Assembly (NCBI RefSeq): GCF_048006345.1
Contig: NZ_CP180351.1
Coordinates: forward strand, 186,001-250,000
From: Marivita sp030148515
Lineage (GTDB): Bacteria > Pseudomonadota > Alphaproteobacteria > Rhodobacterales > Rhodobacteraceae
Reading direction: 5' to 3'
Length of the DNA stretch: 64,000 bases
In this document: positions 32,761 to 41,769 of the stretch, piece by piece
Position numbering within the stretch: position 1 is the first letter of the stretch
Layout: each line of letters begins with the position of its first letter
Program-made: the position numbers and the translations under genes
Notes under the pieces: generated by a model
The model's input: only the letters and a program-made list of their open reading frames with translations
Databases searched by the model: none
What the model was told of the DNA's origin: nothing

Positions 32761-33243
32761 TCACGCGGCTACCTTTTCCTTCGCCGCGTTCGCGGCACTG
32801 TAAGTTTTGAAAATTGTGTCGAGGTCGGGGAACATCACGAAAGCCCCCTTGTGCTGGCCGATGCCCAGAACGAATTCAGGCGGCCATGGAGAGCCCACAG
32901 GGGGGACATCCTCGATCTCGGCTGTGTTCATTGTCGTGACCTCCTCGACTTGATCCGCGAGGATGGCCACTGTTGATTTTTCGCCCGCGATCCGCACATC
33001 GAGCACAAGCACACGGGTGTCCTGGGTTGCCGGGCTGCGCGGGATGCGCAGGGCGACCCGCAGGTCCGCCAATGGAACCACGACGCCCCGTACATTGATC
33101 AGTCCGGTCGCGAAGGTTCCGGATTGCGGAACTCGGGTGATCGGGACCATTTCAAGAATTTCACGCAGGTATTCTGCCGGAAGCGCCAGCTTTTCAGAGC
33201 CGAGGCGGAAGGTCAGAATGTCAGTATGTGCTTCGTGTTTCAT
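32761..33243 (-). CDS. cheW: CheW adaptor protein (second copy)
   Basis: The 160-residue adaptor has ILTFRLGSEKLALPAEYLREILEM, TGLINVRGVVVPLADLRVALR and VLDVRIAGEKSTVAILADQVEEV. It lies between cheA and the receptor; its start overlaps the cheA stop by four bases. It differs clearly from the other copy (30618-31079), so the pair is an old duplication. The acidic stretch EIEDVPP before the final strand is typical of receptor-coupling CheW proteins. Confidence 0.93.
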   Translation of the reverse strand: MKHEAHTDILTFRLGSEKLALPAEYLREILEMVPITRVPQSGTFATGLINVRGVVVPLADLRVALRIPRSPATQDTRVLVLDVRIAGEKSTVAILADQVEEVTTMNTAEIEDVPPVGSPWPPEFVLGIGQHKGAFVMFPDLDTIFKTYSAANAAKEKVAA

Positions 33244-35264
33244 GCGGCGACCTCTCGTCTTGCGCGCAGTTCGACATCGCGACCCAATGCGACCAGTTGG
33301 GTCGCGTCGAGGATCAGCGCCACGGTGCCGTCGCTCAGGATGGTTGCACCCGAGAAGAACTTCAGGTCGGCGTGGAACTGAGACAGTTGTTTGATCACGG
33401 TCTGGAAGTTGCCGATGATGCGGTCGACGACCAAACCCACCCGTCCGCCAGCCGAGGACACGACCACGACTTTCTGGAAGTCCGGCGGTGCACTGTCGAT
33501 TTCGAACAGGTGCCGTAGCCTGAGGAAAGGCACCAATTCCCCGCGAATGTTGAGGTACGACGATCCACCGTTGCCAACGGCATGGACGGCAGGAAGCTCG
33601 ACACATTCCTCAACCGCGGCCAGGGGGATGGTGTAGCGTTCACCGCCCACGTCGATCAACATACCGTCGATGATGGCAAGCGTCAGGGGAAGGCGAAGGG
33701 TCAGTGTCGTACCCTGGCCAAGTTCGGACGCGAGGTCGATTTCCCCACGGAGCGATGCGATCGTGCGCATCACCACATCCATGCCGACGCCGCGACCAGA
33801 CAGTTCGGTGACCTTGTCAACGGTCGAGAAACCAGGCTGAAAGATCATGCGGTAGATCTCGCTGTCGCTCAGATCGTCTTTCTCGGTCATCAGACCTTTG
33901 CTGATCGCTTTTTCGCGGATTTTCTGCGCGTTCAGCCCGCGCCCGTCATCGCGGACGGTGATCAAGACCTCGGCGCCCGAATAGCGAGCGCCCAATTCGA
34001 TGGTTCCAGACTCGGGTTTGCCTGAAGCGAGTCTTTCTTCTGGCGTTTCCAGTCCATGATCGACGGAATTGCGCAGGATGTGGACCAGCGGGTCAGCGAG
34101 CAATTCGATAACCGTTTTGTCCAGCTCGGTGTCTTCGCCGACCGTCACAAACTCCAACGGCTTGTTCAGAGATGTCGACAGATCGCGCATCAATCGCCGG
34201 AACCGTCCGAGGATGCTGCCGATTGGCACCATGCGCATGGACATCGTGGCATCACGCAGCCCAGCAATCAGCCGCTGTATGTCTTCGGCCACCGACATCA
34301 TCGCCGGATCGCTGGACGCCCCGGTCAAAGCATTCAGACGGGCTTCGGCAATCACCAACTCGCCGACGCGGTCCATCAGTTCGTCGAGGCGCTCTGTGGC
34401 GACCCGCATGGTTTCACCGGCGCTTGGAGCTGCGGCCGCTTGTGGCTTTGCCGGCGCGGGCTTGGCTGCCGGTTGTTCGACGACGGGTGTTTTGGCCTCG
34501 TGCACAGGAGCGACCACGTCAATCGCAGCGGGTTTCGCACCGCGCCGTTCGACGGTGAGGTCCATCTCGTCGCGTACGAACAGGAACACCATGTCGATGT
34601 CATCGTCAGACAGGTTGGCGGCGACTTCGACTTCCCATCCGGCAAGGCAATCTGTTGGGTCCAGATCGCCCAAAGTCGGAATGCGATCATCCAGCGCACG
34701 CACCTTTGTATCGCCGAATGCGCGCAACTCTTCGATGAGCAAAGCCGGGTTGCTGCCAAGACGCAGGGCATCGACGCCCAACCAGAATCTGATCACCGTG
34801 GTGACGTCGCCTGAGAGGGTTTGTTCGGGTTGTTCAACCGGGTCAGCAACTGCCTCGGTCGGGACATCTGGTTCCGCGTGATCCACGTCGGGGTTCATCA
34901 ACTGCCGAAGGCTGGCAAGGATGCGTTGATTGTCGGATTCTGTATTTTCGGCAGCATCCATCAGCTTGCCGATCTGATCGCACGCTTGCAGCGAAAGACC
35001 GATCAGTTCTTTCGAAACCACAGCGCGACCATTGCGCAGGTCGTCAAAGGCGGTTTCGAATTCATGGACAAATTGCGACAGTTCGGTGAATCCGAACATG
35101 GCACCCGATCCCTTGATCGTGTGCATGCTGCGGAAAATCGAATTGATCAGTTCCGTATCACCGGGCGTCGCTTCGAGGTCCATCAAACCTTTTTCGATGG
35201 ACTGAAGCAGTTCCGAGGCTTCCTGACGGAAGATCTCGGCGCCCATGTCGTCAAATCCACTCAT
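33240..35264 (-). CDS. cheA: Chemotaxis histidine kinase CheA
   Basis: The 674-residue kinase has an N-terminal Hpt domain with phospho-acceptor H48 in RSMHTIKGSG, then a P2-like region and an alanine/proline linker (about 265-285). These are followed by the P3 dimerisation helices (ERLDELMDRVGELVIAEARL), the ATPase domain (HILRNSVDHGLE, RDDGRGLN, GRGVGMDVV) and a C-terminal CheW-like regulatory domain. The length is normal. It phosphorylates CheY and CheB in response to receptor state. The start overlaps the cheY stop by four bases. Confidence 0.95.
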   Translation of the reverse strand: MSGFDDMGAEIFRQEASELLQSIEKGLMDLEATPGDTELINSIFRSMHTIKGSGAMFGFTELSQFVHEFETAFDDLRNGRAVVSKELIGLSLQACDQIGKLMDAAENTESDNQRILASLRQLMNPDVDHAEPDVPTEAVADPVEQPEQTLSGDVTTVIRFWLGVDALRLGSNPALLIEELRAFGDTKVRALDDRIPTLGDLDPTDCLAGWEVEVAANLSDDDIDMVFLFVRDEMDLTVERRGAKPAAIDVVAPVHEAKTPVVEQPAAKPAPAKPQAAAAPSAGETMRVATERLDELMDRVGELVIAEARLNALTGASSDPAMMSVAEDIQRLIAGLRDATMSMRMVPIGSILGRFRRLMRDLSTSLNKPLEFVTVGEDTELDKTVIELLADPLVHILRNSVDHGLETPEERLASGKPESGTIELGARYSGAEVLITVRDDGRGLNAQKIREKAISKGLMTEKDDLSDSEIYRMIFQPGFSTVDKVTELSGRGVGMDVVMRTIASLRGEIDLASELGQGTTLTLRLPLTLAIIDGMLIDVGGERYTIPLAAVEECVELPAVHAVGNGGSSYLNIRGELVPFLRLRHLFEIDSAPPDFQKVVVVSSAGGRVGLVVDRIIGNFQTVIKQLSQFHADLKFFSGATILSDGTVALILDATQLVALGRDVELRARREVAA

Positions 35265-35629
35265 GCGCCTACGATCTTCTTAACAACTGCGAGGATCTGG
35301 TTCTGGTCAAAGGGTTTGACCATCCATCCTGTTGCGCCAGCGTCCTTTGCCTGAGCCTTCAGCGCGGCATCGCTTTCCGTCGACAGGAAAACGACGGGAA
35401 TGCCAACGGATTGCGGGGTTTCCCTGAACTTGCGGATGAAGCTGAGCCCGTCGAGTCGAGGCATGTTCTGGTCGGTCAGAACCGCGTCAACTTTCGACGA
35501 TGTCGCCTTTTCAAACGCGTCCTGTCCATCGACGGCTTCGATGATGTCATAGCCGGCCGCCGCCAGCGTCATTTGCACCATCTTCCGTACCGAGGGAGAG
35601 TCGTCCACTACGAGAACGGTCTTTGCCAT
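35261..35629 (-). CDS. cheY: CheY-like chemotaxis response regulator
   Basis: The 122-residue single-domain receiver has D9/D10, the phospho-acceptor D53 (VLTDQNMPRLDG), a switch region FLSTESD and the conserved lysine in WMVKPF. Phosphorylated CheY binds the flagellar switch, or acts as a phosphate sink when several CheY proteins exist. It lies between the STAS gene and cheA, with the latter overlapping by four bases. No flagellar genes are in the window. Confidence 0.94.
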   Translation of the reverse strand: MAKTVLVVDDSPSVRKMVQMTLAAAGYDIIEAVDGQDAFEKATSSKVDAVLTDQNMPRLDGLSFIRKFRETPQSVGIPVVFLSTESDAALKAQAKDAGATGWMVKPFDQNQILAVVKKIVGA

Positions 35630-35657
35630 GGTCTTTCTTCCTTCTACTCAAATAGGG

Positions 35658-35936
35658 TTAGGCGTTTTGCGAAAAACAGATGCCGTATTCCTCGAGCACT
35701 GCATCAAACGTGCCGTTTCCGTCCGAGACGACGGAAAATGATTTATTGTCTCTTTGTGCCGTCTTGCGGGCACTGATCAGGACTTGAAGCAACGCAAGAT
35801 CGGTTTGCTCGACCTTGTTGCAGGTGACGACGATGTCTTGGTTGTCTTCGACCAACTGGCGCAAGGTCGTCAGAATGCTTCCGCATTCCGCGATCGTTGC
35901 GCGGGCAGGTAAATCGAAGGTTGGAACGGCCGCCAT
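35658..35936 (-). CDS. STAS domain protein of the che operon
   Basis: The 92-residue protein fits a stand-alone STAS (anti-anti-sigma-like) domain: a short strand PTFDLPARATIAEC, then VVTCNKVEQTDLALLQVLISARKTA with the threonine that is phosphorylated in related proteins, then SFSVVSDGNGTFDAVLEEYG. ATG 35936 is preferred because GGGGGC precedes it; a frame extension to 35993 has no similarity. It is the first gene of the che operon, 28 bases before cheY. Small STAS proteins are common at the head of such operons and are thought to modulate signalling. Confidence 0.78.
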   Translation of the reverse strand: MAAVPTFDLPARATIAECGSILTTLRQLVEDNQDIVVTCNKVEQTDLALLQVLISARKTAQRDNKSFSVVSDGNGTFDAVLEEYGICFSQNA

Positions 35937-36342
35937 AAGCAGGCCCCCTTTGTTGTAAGCAATGTGAAGAGGACTAACGAACAGCCGCTCCATACTTTTA
36001 GATGCTGTTCTTGCGGTGCCGGGGTGCGCTGCTGAATCTGCGCGGCTTTTATTCCTTAGTGCTTTGAAAACGTTTATGAAATTTAGATATTTGCCCTATC
36101 AAAAGATACTTGTGAAACGCGCGCGCATTACGGCTATTTCGGTCGGTGACGCTCTTGTTTTGCGCTTGCAGGATGAGCGGGCATGAAGGGGTCGAAACCG
36201 GCTGCGGACACTGCAAACCGCGTCATCCAGACGGGCTTGGCGTAACCCTTTCTTGACAAGCGTGCCACAGCGGGCAACTGAACGAAGTGGGGTGCAGATG
36301 GCGGTGCCGTCCGGTCCCAAAGGTCATCGTGCAGGCGGACAA
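35937..36342. other. Intergenic region between the che operon and the dehydrogenase operon
   Basis: This 406-base divergent gap contains no convincing gene. It must hold the che operon promoter on the minus strand and the promoter of the HcnC-like gene on the plus strand. Bases 36050-36115 are notably AT-rich (AAAACGTTTATGAAATTTAG) and are the best place for promoter elements. I see no clear inverted repeat. Starts for the flavoprotein upstream of 36343, including ATG 36298, fall here and remain possible. Confidence 0.5.
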
Positions 36343-37443
36343 ATGGAAACCGATTATGCGATCGTCGGAGGCGGAGTTGTCGGCCTTTCAATTGCCTGGG
36401 GTCTGCTCCGGCGCGGGCGGACGGTCACGGTCATCGATGGCGAGGACGGGTCGTTCCGCGCAAGCCGTGGCAATTTCGGTCTGGTCTGGGTTCAATCGAA
36501 GGGCCTGAAGCAACCCCGCTACGCCCAATGGTCACAACACTCGGCAGCGATCTGGGCAGAGTTCGCGAACGAGCTTGGTGACACCACCGGAATTTCCGTG
36601 TCGCTGGAACAGAAGGGTGGTTATGATCTGCATTTCTCGGAAGAGACGCTGCAGGCGACCGTCGCGCAATACGAGTCGCTCAAACAGCAACTCGACGGCG
36701 ACTACCCGTTCGACGTCCTGGGCCACAATGCGCTGCGTAAGGAAGAACCGCATATCGGGCCCAAGGTTGTGGGTGCAATCCTGCACCATCAGGACGGCCA
36801 TGCAAACCCGCTTCGGCTGTTGATGGCGCTGGCGGCGGATGCCCGGCGCATGGGAGGGCGCGTCCTGACGGGGAAGATGGTCACAGATGTGTCCAAGCCA
36901 GACGCATTCCGGGTGACCTGCGCGGATGGGGCGGTGGTCGGTGCGGGCAAGGTCGTCCTCGCGGCGGGACTTGGCGCGGCACAGCTAGGCCCGAAACTGG
37001 GCTTCATAGCACCGGTGCGTCCGCAGCGGGGGCAAGTTCTGATTACGGAAAAGATGCCCAAGCTGATCAATCGCCCGTCGATCTTTGCCCGGCAGGTCGA
37101 TGAAGGCGGCATCCAGATCGGTGCCACGAACGAAGAGGTCGGCGCGGATGACCGCGTCACGCAGCGTGGGATGTCTGGCCTCGCAGCAGATGCCATCGCC
37201 GCCTATCCGGCACTGGCAAAGGCGCAACTTGTGCGGTCTTGGGGCGCGCTTCGCGTGCTGTCGCCCGACGGCTTGCCGATTTACCAACAAAGCGCCGACA
37301 TGCCCGGCGCGTATCTGGTGACATGCCACAGCGGCATCACGCTTTCCGCTGCCCATGCGCGGCTCTTGCCGGACTGGCTTGAAGGCACAGCCGCCGCGCC
37401 CGATCTGGAGGTGTTCAGTGAAACCCGCTTCGCCGTTTCTTGA
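36343..37443 (+). CDS. FAD-dependent amine/amino acid dehydrogenase, HcnC/DadA-like beta subunit
   Basis: The 366-residue flavoprotein begins with the FAD motif YAIVGGGVVGLSIAWGL, followed by SRGNFGLVWVQ, and has a DadA/glycine-oxidase-type C-terminus (RSWGALRVLSPDGLPIYQQS, then VTCHSGITLSAAHARLL). This is the catalytic subunit that oxidises the C-N bond of a secondary amine or D-amino acid. ATG 36343 with AGGCGG upstream gives the usual N-terminus; ATG 36298 is possible. The 3' end overlaps the [2Fe-2S] subunit gene. With the next two genes it forms an HcnABC/opine-oxidase-like complex. Confidence 0.87.
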   Translation: METDYAIVGGGVVGLSIAWGLLRRGRTVTVIDGEDGSFRASRGNFGLVWVQSKGLKQPRYAQWSQHSAAIWAEFANELGDTTGISVSLEQKGGYDLHFSEETLQATVAQYESLKQQLDGDYPFDVLGHNALRKEEPHIGPKVVGAILHHQDGHANPLRLLMALAADARRMGGRVLTGKMVTDVSKPDAFRVTCADGAVVGAGKVVLAAGLGAAQLGPKLGFIAPVRPQRGQVLITEKMPKLINRPSIFARQVDEGGIQIGATNEEVGADDRVTQRGMSGLAADAIAAYPALAKAQLVRSWGALRVLSPDGLPIYQQSADMPGAYLVTCHSGITLSAAHARLLPDWLEGTAAAPDLEVFSETRFAVS

Positions 37444-37726
37444 ACTGGACGATGCATCGCGCGTCGATGTCGTGTTCGATGGCATGGCCCTGCGTTTGCC
37501 CGATGGCGCGAACCTTGCCGCAGCGTTGCTAGCGGCTGGAGTTTCAGTCTTTCGGGAAACTCCAGTGTCAGGGGCACCCCGAGCGCCGTTCTGCATGATG
37601 GGGGCCTGTTTCGACTGTCTGGTCGAGATCGACGGTGTCGTCCGACAGGCCTGTATGGTCGATGTGTCTGACGGGTTGATCGTGCGGAAACCGCACAGCG
37701 GGGAGGTACTCGATGAAACGGTATGA
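37418..37726 (+). CDS. [2Fe-2S] subunit, HcnA-like
   Basis: The 102-residue ferredoxin-like protein has the plant-type cluster pattern C-M-M-G-A-C-F-D-C with a fourth cysteine in VVRQAC. It corresponds to the small subunit of HcnABC-type and OoxAB-type dehydrogenases, which passes electrons between flavins. GTG 37418 is chosen because GGAGG lies six bases upstream. It overlaps the catalytic subunit gene by 26 bases and the next gene by 14, a strong sign of coupled assembly. Confidence 0.88.
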   Translation: MKPASPFLELDDASRVDVVFDGMALRLPDGANLAAALLAAGVSVFRETPVSGAPRAPFCMMGACFDCLVEIDGVVRQACMVDVSDGLIVRKPHSGEVLDETV

Positions 37727-39107
37727 TCTCGCCGTTATCGGGGCGGGTCCCGCAGGGATGGCCACTGCTGCCGACGCCGCAGGTTTTGGTCTTCGCGTGG
37801 CTTTGCTTGACGAACAGCCACGCGCCGGGGGGCAAATCTACCGCGATGTGGATCGCGTGTCCGCCGAACGCGCTGCGGTCTTGGGCGCGGAGTATACCGA
37901 AGGCAAAAGGCTGACCGCCAAACTGTCCCATGATGGCATTGACCATATATCGCGGGCGGTGGTCTGGGCCATCGAAGATGGGTTTCACGTCTCGTACACG
38001 CGGGCCGGAAAAGGTGCGCAGCTTGCTGCTGATAGGGTGGTACTGGCCACCGGAGCATTGGAACGCCCGATGCCCGTACCGGGCTGGACGCTTCCCGGTG
38101 TGATGACCGCTGGGGCGGGGCAGATCCTGCTCAAGCAATCGGGCGTTCTTGCGCGGAATGCGGTTCTGGTCGGCTCTGGGCCGCTTCTTTACCTGATCGC
38201 GACGCAGATGGTGCGGGCTGGCACGCCTCCGGTCGCGCTGATCGAGACGCAGACACGTGCCGATCTCAAGAGCGCCTTGCGCCATTTCGGCGGTGCGATC
38301 CGCGGTTGGCCCTATATGGCGAAGGGGCTCAGGATGTTGGCCGAGATCATCCGCGCCCGTGTTCCGCGTTATGTCGGTGCGTCTGATATCGCTGTTGAGG
38401 GGCAGGGCCGGGCCGAGGCGATCACCTTTGTCAAAGGCGGAAAGCGGCACAGGATCGCGTGCGACACTGTCTTTCTGCACCATGGCGTCGTGCCGAATAC
38501 GCAGGCGGCGCGCGCGTTGGGAGTGCCCCATCGCTGGAAAACCGCACAGGCATGTTTTGCACCTGAATTGGATGCTTGGGGCGAAACGGCGGTGCCGGGG
38601 CTCTTCATCGCTGGGGATGGTGGGGGCATTGGTGGCGCCAAAGCTGCGGAAATCGCAGGACGACTGACCGCGCTTCGTCTGGCGGAAGCCTCCGGGCGTT
38701 TGGCAAAAGCCGACAGAGACAGACGCGCAATGTCGCTTCAGGCAGCTTGGAGGTTTCAGCGGGCTGTGCGCCCTTTCCTCGACACCGCCTATCCACCTTA
38801 TTGGGCTGCACTGACGCCGGTCGATGAAACGATCATCTGTCGTTGCGAAGAAGTTACCGCCGGGGACATCCGACGCTATGCGAAACTGGGTTGCCAAGGG
38901 CCAAACCAGGCAAAGGCGTTCGGACGCGCGGGCATGGGGCCGTGCCAAGGCCGCTATTGCGGGTTGACCGTCACCGCGCTTTTGTCCGAGGCGCATGGCC
39001 AAACCCCGGACGAGACAGGCTATTTCCGCATCCGTCCTCCGCTCAAGCCTGTGACGCTGGGCGAATTGGCGGCCATGGAGGACACTGCCCCGGAAACCGC
39101 AGAATAG
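37713..39107 (+). CDS. NAD(P)/FAD oxidoreductase with BFD-like cluster domain, HcnB-like alpha subunit
   Basis: The 464-residue flavoprotein starts with YDLAVIGAGPAGMATAADAA and has a second dinucleotide motif near VLVGSGPLLYLIA. The C-terminal region is a BFD-like [2Fe-2S] domain (IICRCEEVTAGDIRRYAKLG, then GPCQGRYCG). It matches the large subunit of HcnABC, opine oxidase and proline-type dehydrogenase complexes, moving electrons to the respiratory chain. Cyanide production is not implied. The natural substrate is probably what the adjacent ABC transporter brings in. Confidence 0.88.
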   Translation: MKRYDLAVIGAGPAGMATAADAAGFGLRVALLDEQPRAGGQIYRDVDRVSAERAAVLGAEYTEGKRLTAKLSHDGIDHISRAVVWAIEDGFHVSYTRAGKGAQLAADRVVLATGALERPMPVPGWTLPGVMTAGAGQILLKQSGVLARNAVLVGSGPLLYLIATQMVRAGTPPVALIETQTRADLKSALRHFGGAIRGWPYMAKGLRMLAEIIRARVPRYVGASDIAVEGQGRAEAITFVKGGKRHRIACDTVFLHHGVVPNTQAARALGVPHRWKTAQACFAPELDAWGETAVPGLFIAGDGGGIGGAKAAEIAGRLTALRLAEASGRLAKADRDRRAMSLQAAWRFQRAVRPFLDTAYPPYWAALTPVDETIICRCEEVTAGDIRRYAKLGCQGPNQAKAFGRAGMGPCQGRYCGLTVTALLSEAHGQTPDETGYFRIRPPLKPVTLGELAAMEDTAPETAE

Positions 39108-39119
39108 CCACGCGCCCGC

Positions 39120-39782
39120 TCAGGACATCGCCGCCAGACACATATGCGCCGAGGCGACCACGGGATCGACGATTATGCTTCGTTCCGGTGCCTTGATCTT
39201 GTGGGCGATGGTGGACATGCCGCCACACCCCAGAACGATGCTGCTGCCGGGATAGGTCATGGCCGTTTCATCGATCGAGGCCTGTACGCGCCTGAGGCTG
39301 TCCGATCCGGCGTTGATCTCCAGCACCGGCACGCCAGACGCATGAACCCCCGCACATCTGTCTTCGAGTCTCATCGCACGTATGTTGTCCGCGATCACCG
39401 GCACCGATACCTCAAGGCTGGTGACGACGGCAAACTGTGCACCGCCAAGGCTGCCGGCGATGCATCCCGCCTCGCCAAGCCCGATCACGGGAACCCTGCC
39501 ACGAGCGCGAAGGGTGCCAAGGCCGGTATCGTCGAAACAGCCGATCACGATGGCATCCACACCGTCCGCACAGGCTTCGTCGAACAGGGCAAACAGCCCG
39601 TCAAGACAGCGTTCCGCATCCGCCGGCCCCTGTATCGACGCCGGGCCTTGATGGTTGGTCATGCCCACCACCTCGGCAAGGGCACCAACCGCGGCGCGAG
39701 CGGTGTCCACCATTTCGAGGGTCATGCGCTCGGTCGAATTGGGGTTGAGGATCGCAATCCGGGGTTTGTTTCGTGTCGTCAC
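39120..39782 (-). CDS. Aspartate/glutamate/hydantoin racemase family protein
   Basis: The 220-residue enzyme has the two cysteines of the cofactor-independent racemase fold: C82 in AIVIGCFDDTGL and C186 in SIVLGCGGMS. The N-terminus PRIAILNPNSTERMT and SLGGAQFAVVTSLE fit the hydantoin/allantoin racemase branch. It should interconvert stereoisomers of an amino acid or a cyclic amide. GTG 39782 overlaps the stop of the ABC ATPase by four bases. It converges with the HcnB-like gene, 12 bases apart. It could supply the D- or L-form used by that dehydrogenase. Confidence 0.83.
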   Translation of the reverse strand: MTTRNKPRIAILNPNSTERMTLEMVDTARAAVGALAEVVGMTNHQGPASIQGPADAERCLDGLFALFDEACADGVDAIVIGCFDDTGLGTLRARGRVPVIGLGEAGCIAGSLGGAQFAVVTSLEVSVPVIADNIRAMRLEDRCAGVHASGVPVLEINAGSDSLRRVQASIDETAMTYPGSSIVLGCGGMSTIAHKIKAPERSIIVDPVVASAHMCLAAMS

Positions 39783-40798
39783 GACGTGCTCTCCGCGGCT
39801 GCCAGCGCGCCAGCGCGGCTTGCATGGACGCACCGGGCCCAGCGTCCATTGCCCCCGGCCCAGATCGGGAGCGGGCTGATGCCGCAGGCTGTTTCGGCAT
39901 GGGCGCAACGTGGTGCAAAGGAACAGCCCTCGGGCAGGGCGTTCAGCGGGGGCGGCGCACCGGGCACCGCATCAAGACGCGTTCCCGGTACGGCCCCGAC
40001 AAGGTTGGCCGCCAGAAGACCCTTGGAATAGGGGTGGCGTGCATCGCGGATCACGTCCTTGACCGATCCGGTCTCGACGAAGCTGCCCGCATACATCACG
40101 GCCAGCCGGTCGGACACTTCGACCGCAACGCCGATGTCATGGGTGACGAAGATCACGCCCATGCCCAATTCCTTCTGCAAGTCGCGCAGCAGGAGCAGGA
40201 TCTGGATCTGCACCGTCGCATCCAGCGCCGTGGTCGGTTCGTCCGCCAGCAGCAGCTTGGGGCGGCAGGCCAGTGCCAGCGCGATCATCGCACGTTGGCG
40301 CATGCCGCCCGACATTTCATGCGGGTAATTGTCCAGTCGCCGTTTGGCCGAGGGAATGCGCACGACTTCGAGCATTTCCAGCGCGCGCGCCATCGCGTCG
40401 CTTTTCGAGATGCCTTCGTGGCGGATGACGGTTTCGGCAATCTGCTGGCCGATGGTGTAAACGGGGTCGAGTGCCAGTGACGGGTCCTGAAAGATCATCG
40501 ATGCGACGCCGCCCCGGTGATCGGCGAGCGCGCGGCCTTCGAGCGCAAGCACATCCTGCCCAGCCACCTCGACCTTGCCGGTGATCGTCGTTTTCCGCTC
40601 TGGCAGAAGGCGCAGCAGGGTCTTGAGCGTGACGCTCTTGCCAGACCCGCTTTCGCCCAGAATGCCAAGCACTTCTCCGGGGGCGAGTTCAAAACTCACG
40701 TTGTTGACCGCATGCACGGGTGGCGTTCCTGCAAAACGCACCGACAGGTCTTCCACCCGAACAAGAGGCGTAACAGCATGTACGGTTTCCTGCGTCAT
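39779..40798 (-). CDS. Dipeptide/oligopeptide-type ABC transporter ATP-binding protein (DppD-like)
   Basis: The 339-residue ATPase has Walker A GESGSGKS, signature MSGGMRQR, Walker B LLLADEPTTALD and switch VTHDIGVA. It ends with the oligopeptide-transporter C-terminal domain carrying CSFAPRCAHAETAC, which in DppD-like proteins can hold an iron-sulfur cluster. ATG 40798 overlaps the stop of the second ATPase by four bases. It is part of the operon binding protein, two permeases, two ATPases, racemase. Confidence 0.92.
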   Translation of the reverse strand: MTQETVHAVTPLVRVEDLSVRFAGTPPVHAVNNVSFELAPGEVLGILGESGSGKSVTLKTLLRLLPERKTTITGKVEVAGQDVLALEGRALADHRGGVASMIFQDPSLALDPVYTIGQQIAETVIRHEGISKSDAMARALEMLEVVRIPSAKRRLDNYPHEMSGGMRQRAMIALALACRPKLLLADEPTTALDATVQIQILLLLRDLQKELGMGVIFVTHDIGVAVEVSDRLAVMYAGSFVETGSVKDVIRDARHPYSKGLLAANLVGAVPGTRLDAVPGAPPPLNALPEGCSFAPRCAHAETACGISPLPIWAGGNGRWARCVHASRAGALAAAESTS

Positions 40799-41769
40799 GC
40801 AACCTGCTCCTTGACGCTGTTGAGATGGCACGCAGCAACGTGGCTTTTCCCGACCGTATGAGACGGCGGCACCTGCGTTGAACAGGGACCAAACGCGCGG
40901 GAGCAGCGGGTGTGAAATCGGCATCCCGGCGGCGGGTCGATGGGGTTTGGTGGATCACCCGCAAGCGGCGCTTCCATCGTGCGGCGATCCGGATCGAGCG
41001 AGGGCATCGCCGCCAGAAGTGCCTCGGTATAGGGGTGACGCGGTGCGCTGTAGAGGCTTTCCGCCGGTCCGATCTCGGCCACTTCGCCGAGGTACATCAC
41101 CATCACCCGGTCCGAGATATGGCGCACCACGTTCAGGTCGTGGCTGATGAAGACATAGGTCAAACCGCGCTCGCGGCGCAGATCCATCAGCAGGTTCAGC
41201 ACCTGCGCCTCGACCGATTTGTCGAGCGCGGATACCGCCTCGTCGAGAACGATGACCTGCGGATCAAAGGCCAGCGCGCGCGCAATGTTCACGCGTTGCC
41301 GCTGCCCGCCAGAAAGTTCATGCGCGTAGCGCCCGCCAAAGCGCGAGGGGTCGAGACCGACGCGATCCAGCAAATCCTGCGCCTTGCGGGTGGCGTCCGA
41401 CTGCGACATGCCGTGTACCGTTGGCCCAAACGCCACCGCGTCGATCATTGTCATGCGCGGGTTGAGTGAGGCGAAGCTGTCCTGAAACACCATCTGTACC
41501 TTGCTGCGAAACGCCTTGAGCGGCAGTTCCGGCCCAACGACCTTACCCTCGTAGCGCACGCTGCCGCTGTCGGGTCTCAGAAGTTGCACCAGCAGACGCG
41601 CGGTCGTGGACTTGCCACAGCCGCTTTCGCCAACGACGCCCAGCGTCTCGCCGGGGGCCAGTTCGAAACTGACGTCATCGACGGCGCGGACCACTTTGCG
41701 TGCGACACCGAACCCTCCGGCGTTGAAGTGTTTGACAAGGTTGTGGGCGGACAGGATTGGCGTGCTCAT
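40795..41769 (-). CDS. Dipeptide/oligopeptide-type ABC transporter ATP-binding protein (DppF-like)
   Basis: The 324-residue ATPase has Walker A GESGCGKST, signature ELSGGQRQR, Walker B VIVLDEAVSALDKS and switch ISHDLNVVRH. Its C-terminus holds the CRFHTRCSRAFGPC segment of this family. Walker B reads DEA rather than the usual DEP, a modest substitution. The start overlaps the DppC-like stop by four bases. It forms a heterodimer with the DppD-like ATPase. Confidence 0.92.
   Translation of the reverse strand: MSTPILSAHNLVKHFNAGGFGVARKVVRAVDDVSFELAPGETLGVVGESGCGKSTTARLLVQLLRPDSGSVRYEGKVVGPELPLKAFRSKVQMVFQDSFASLNPRMTMIDAVAFGPTVHGMSQSDATRKAQDLLDRVGLDPSRFGGRYAHELSGGQRQRVNIARALAFDPQVIVLDEAVSALDKSVEAQVLNLLMDLRRERGLTYVFISHDLNVVRHISDRVMVMYLGEVAEIGPAESLYSAPRHPYTEALLAAMPSLDPDRRTMEAPLAGDPPNPIDPPPGCRFHTRCSRAFGPCSTQVPPSHTVGKSHVAACHLNSVKEQVA

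Noticed and set aside
37281..39002. 573-residue open frame on the minus strand opposite the HcnB-like subunit
   Set aside because: It is a shadow of the true gene. Composition is low-complexity and arginine/proline-rich, and no domain pattern is visible.
36343..39107. Hydrogen cyanide synthase operon hcnABC
   Set aside because: The three-subunit layout is shared with opine, proline and D-amino acid dehydrogenases. The neighbours are transport and racemase genes, so cyanide production is not supported.
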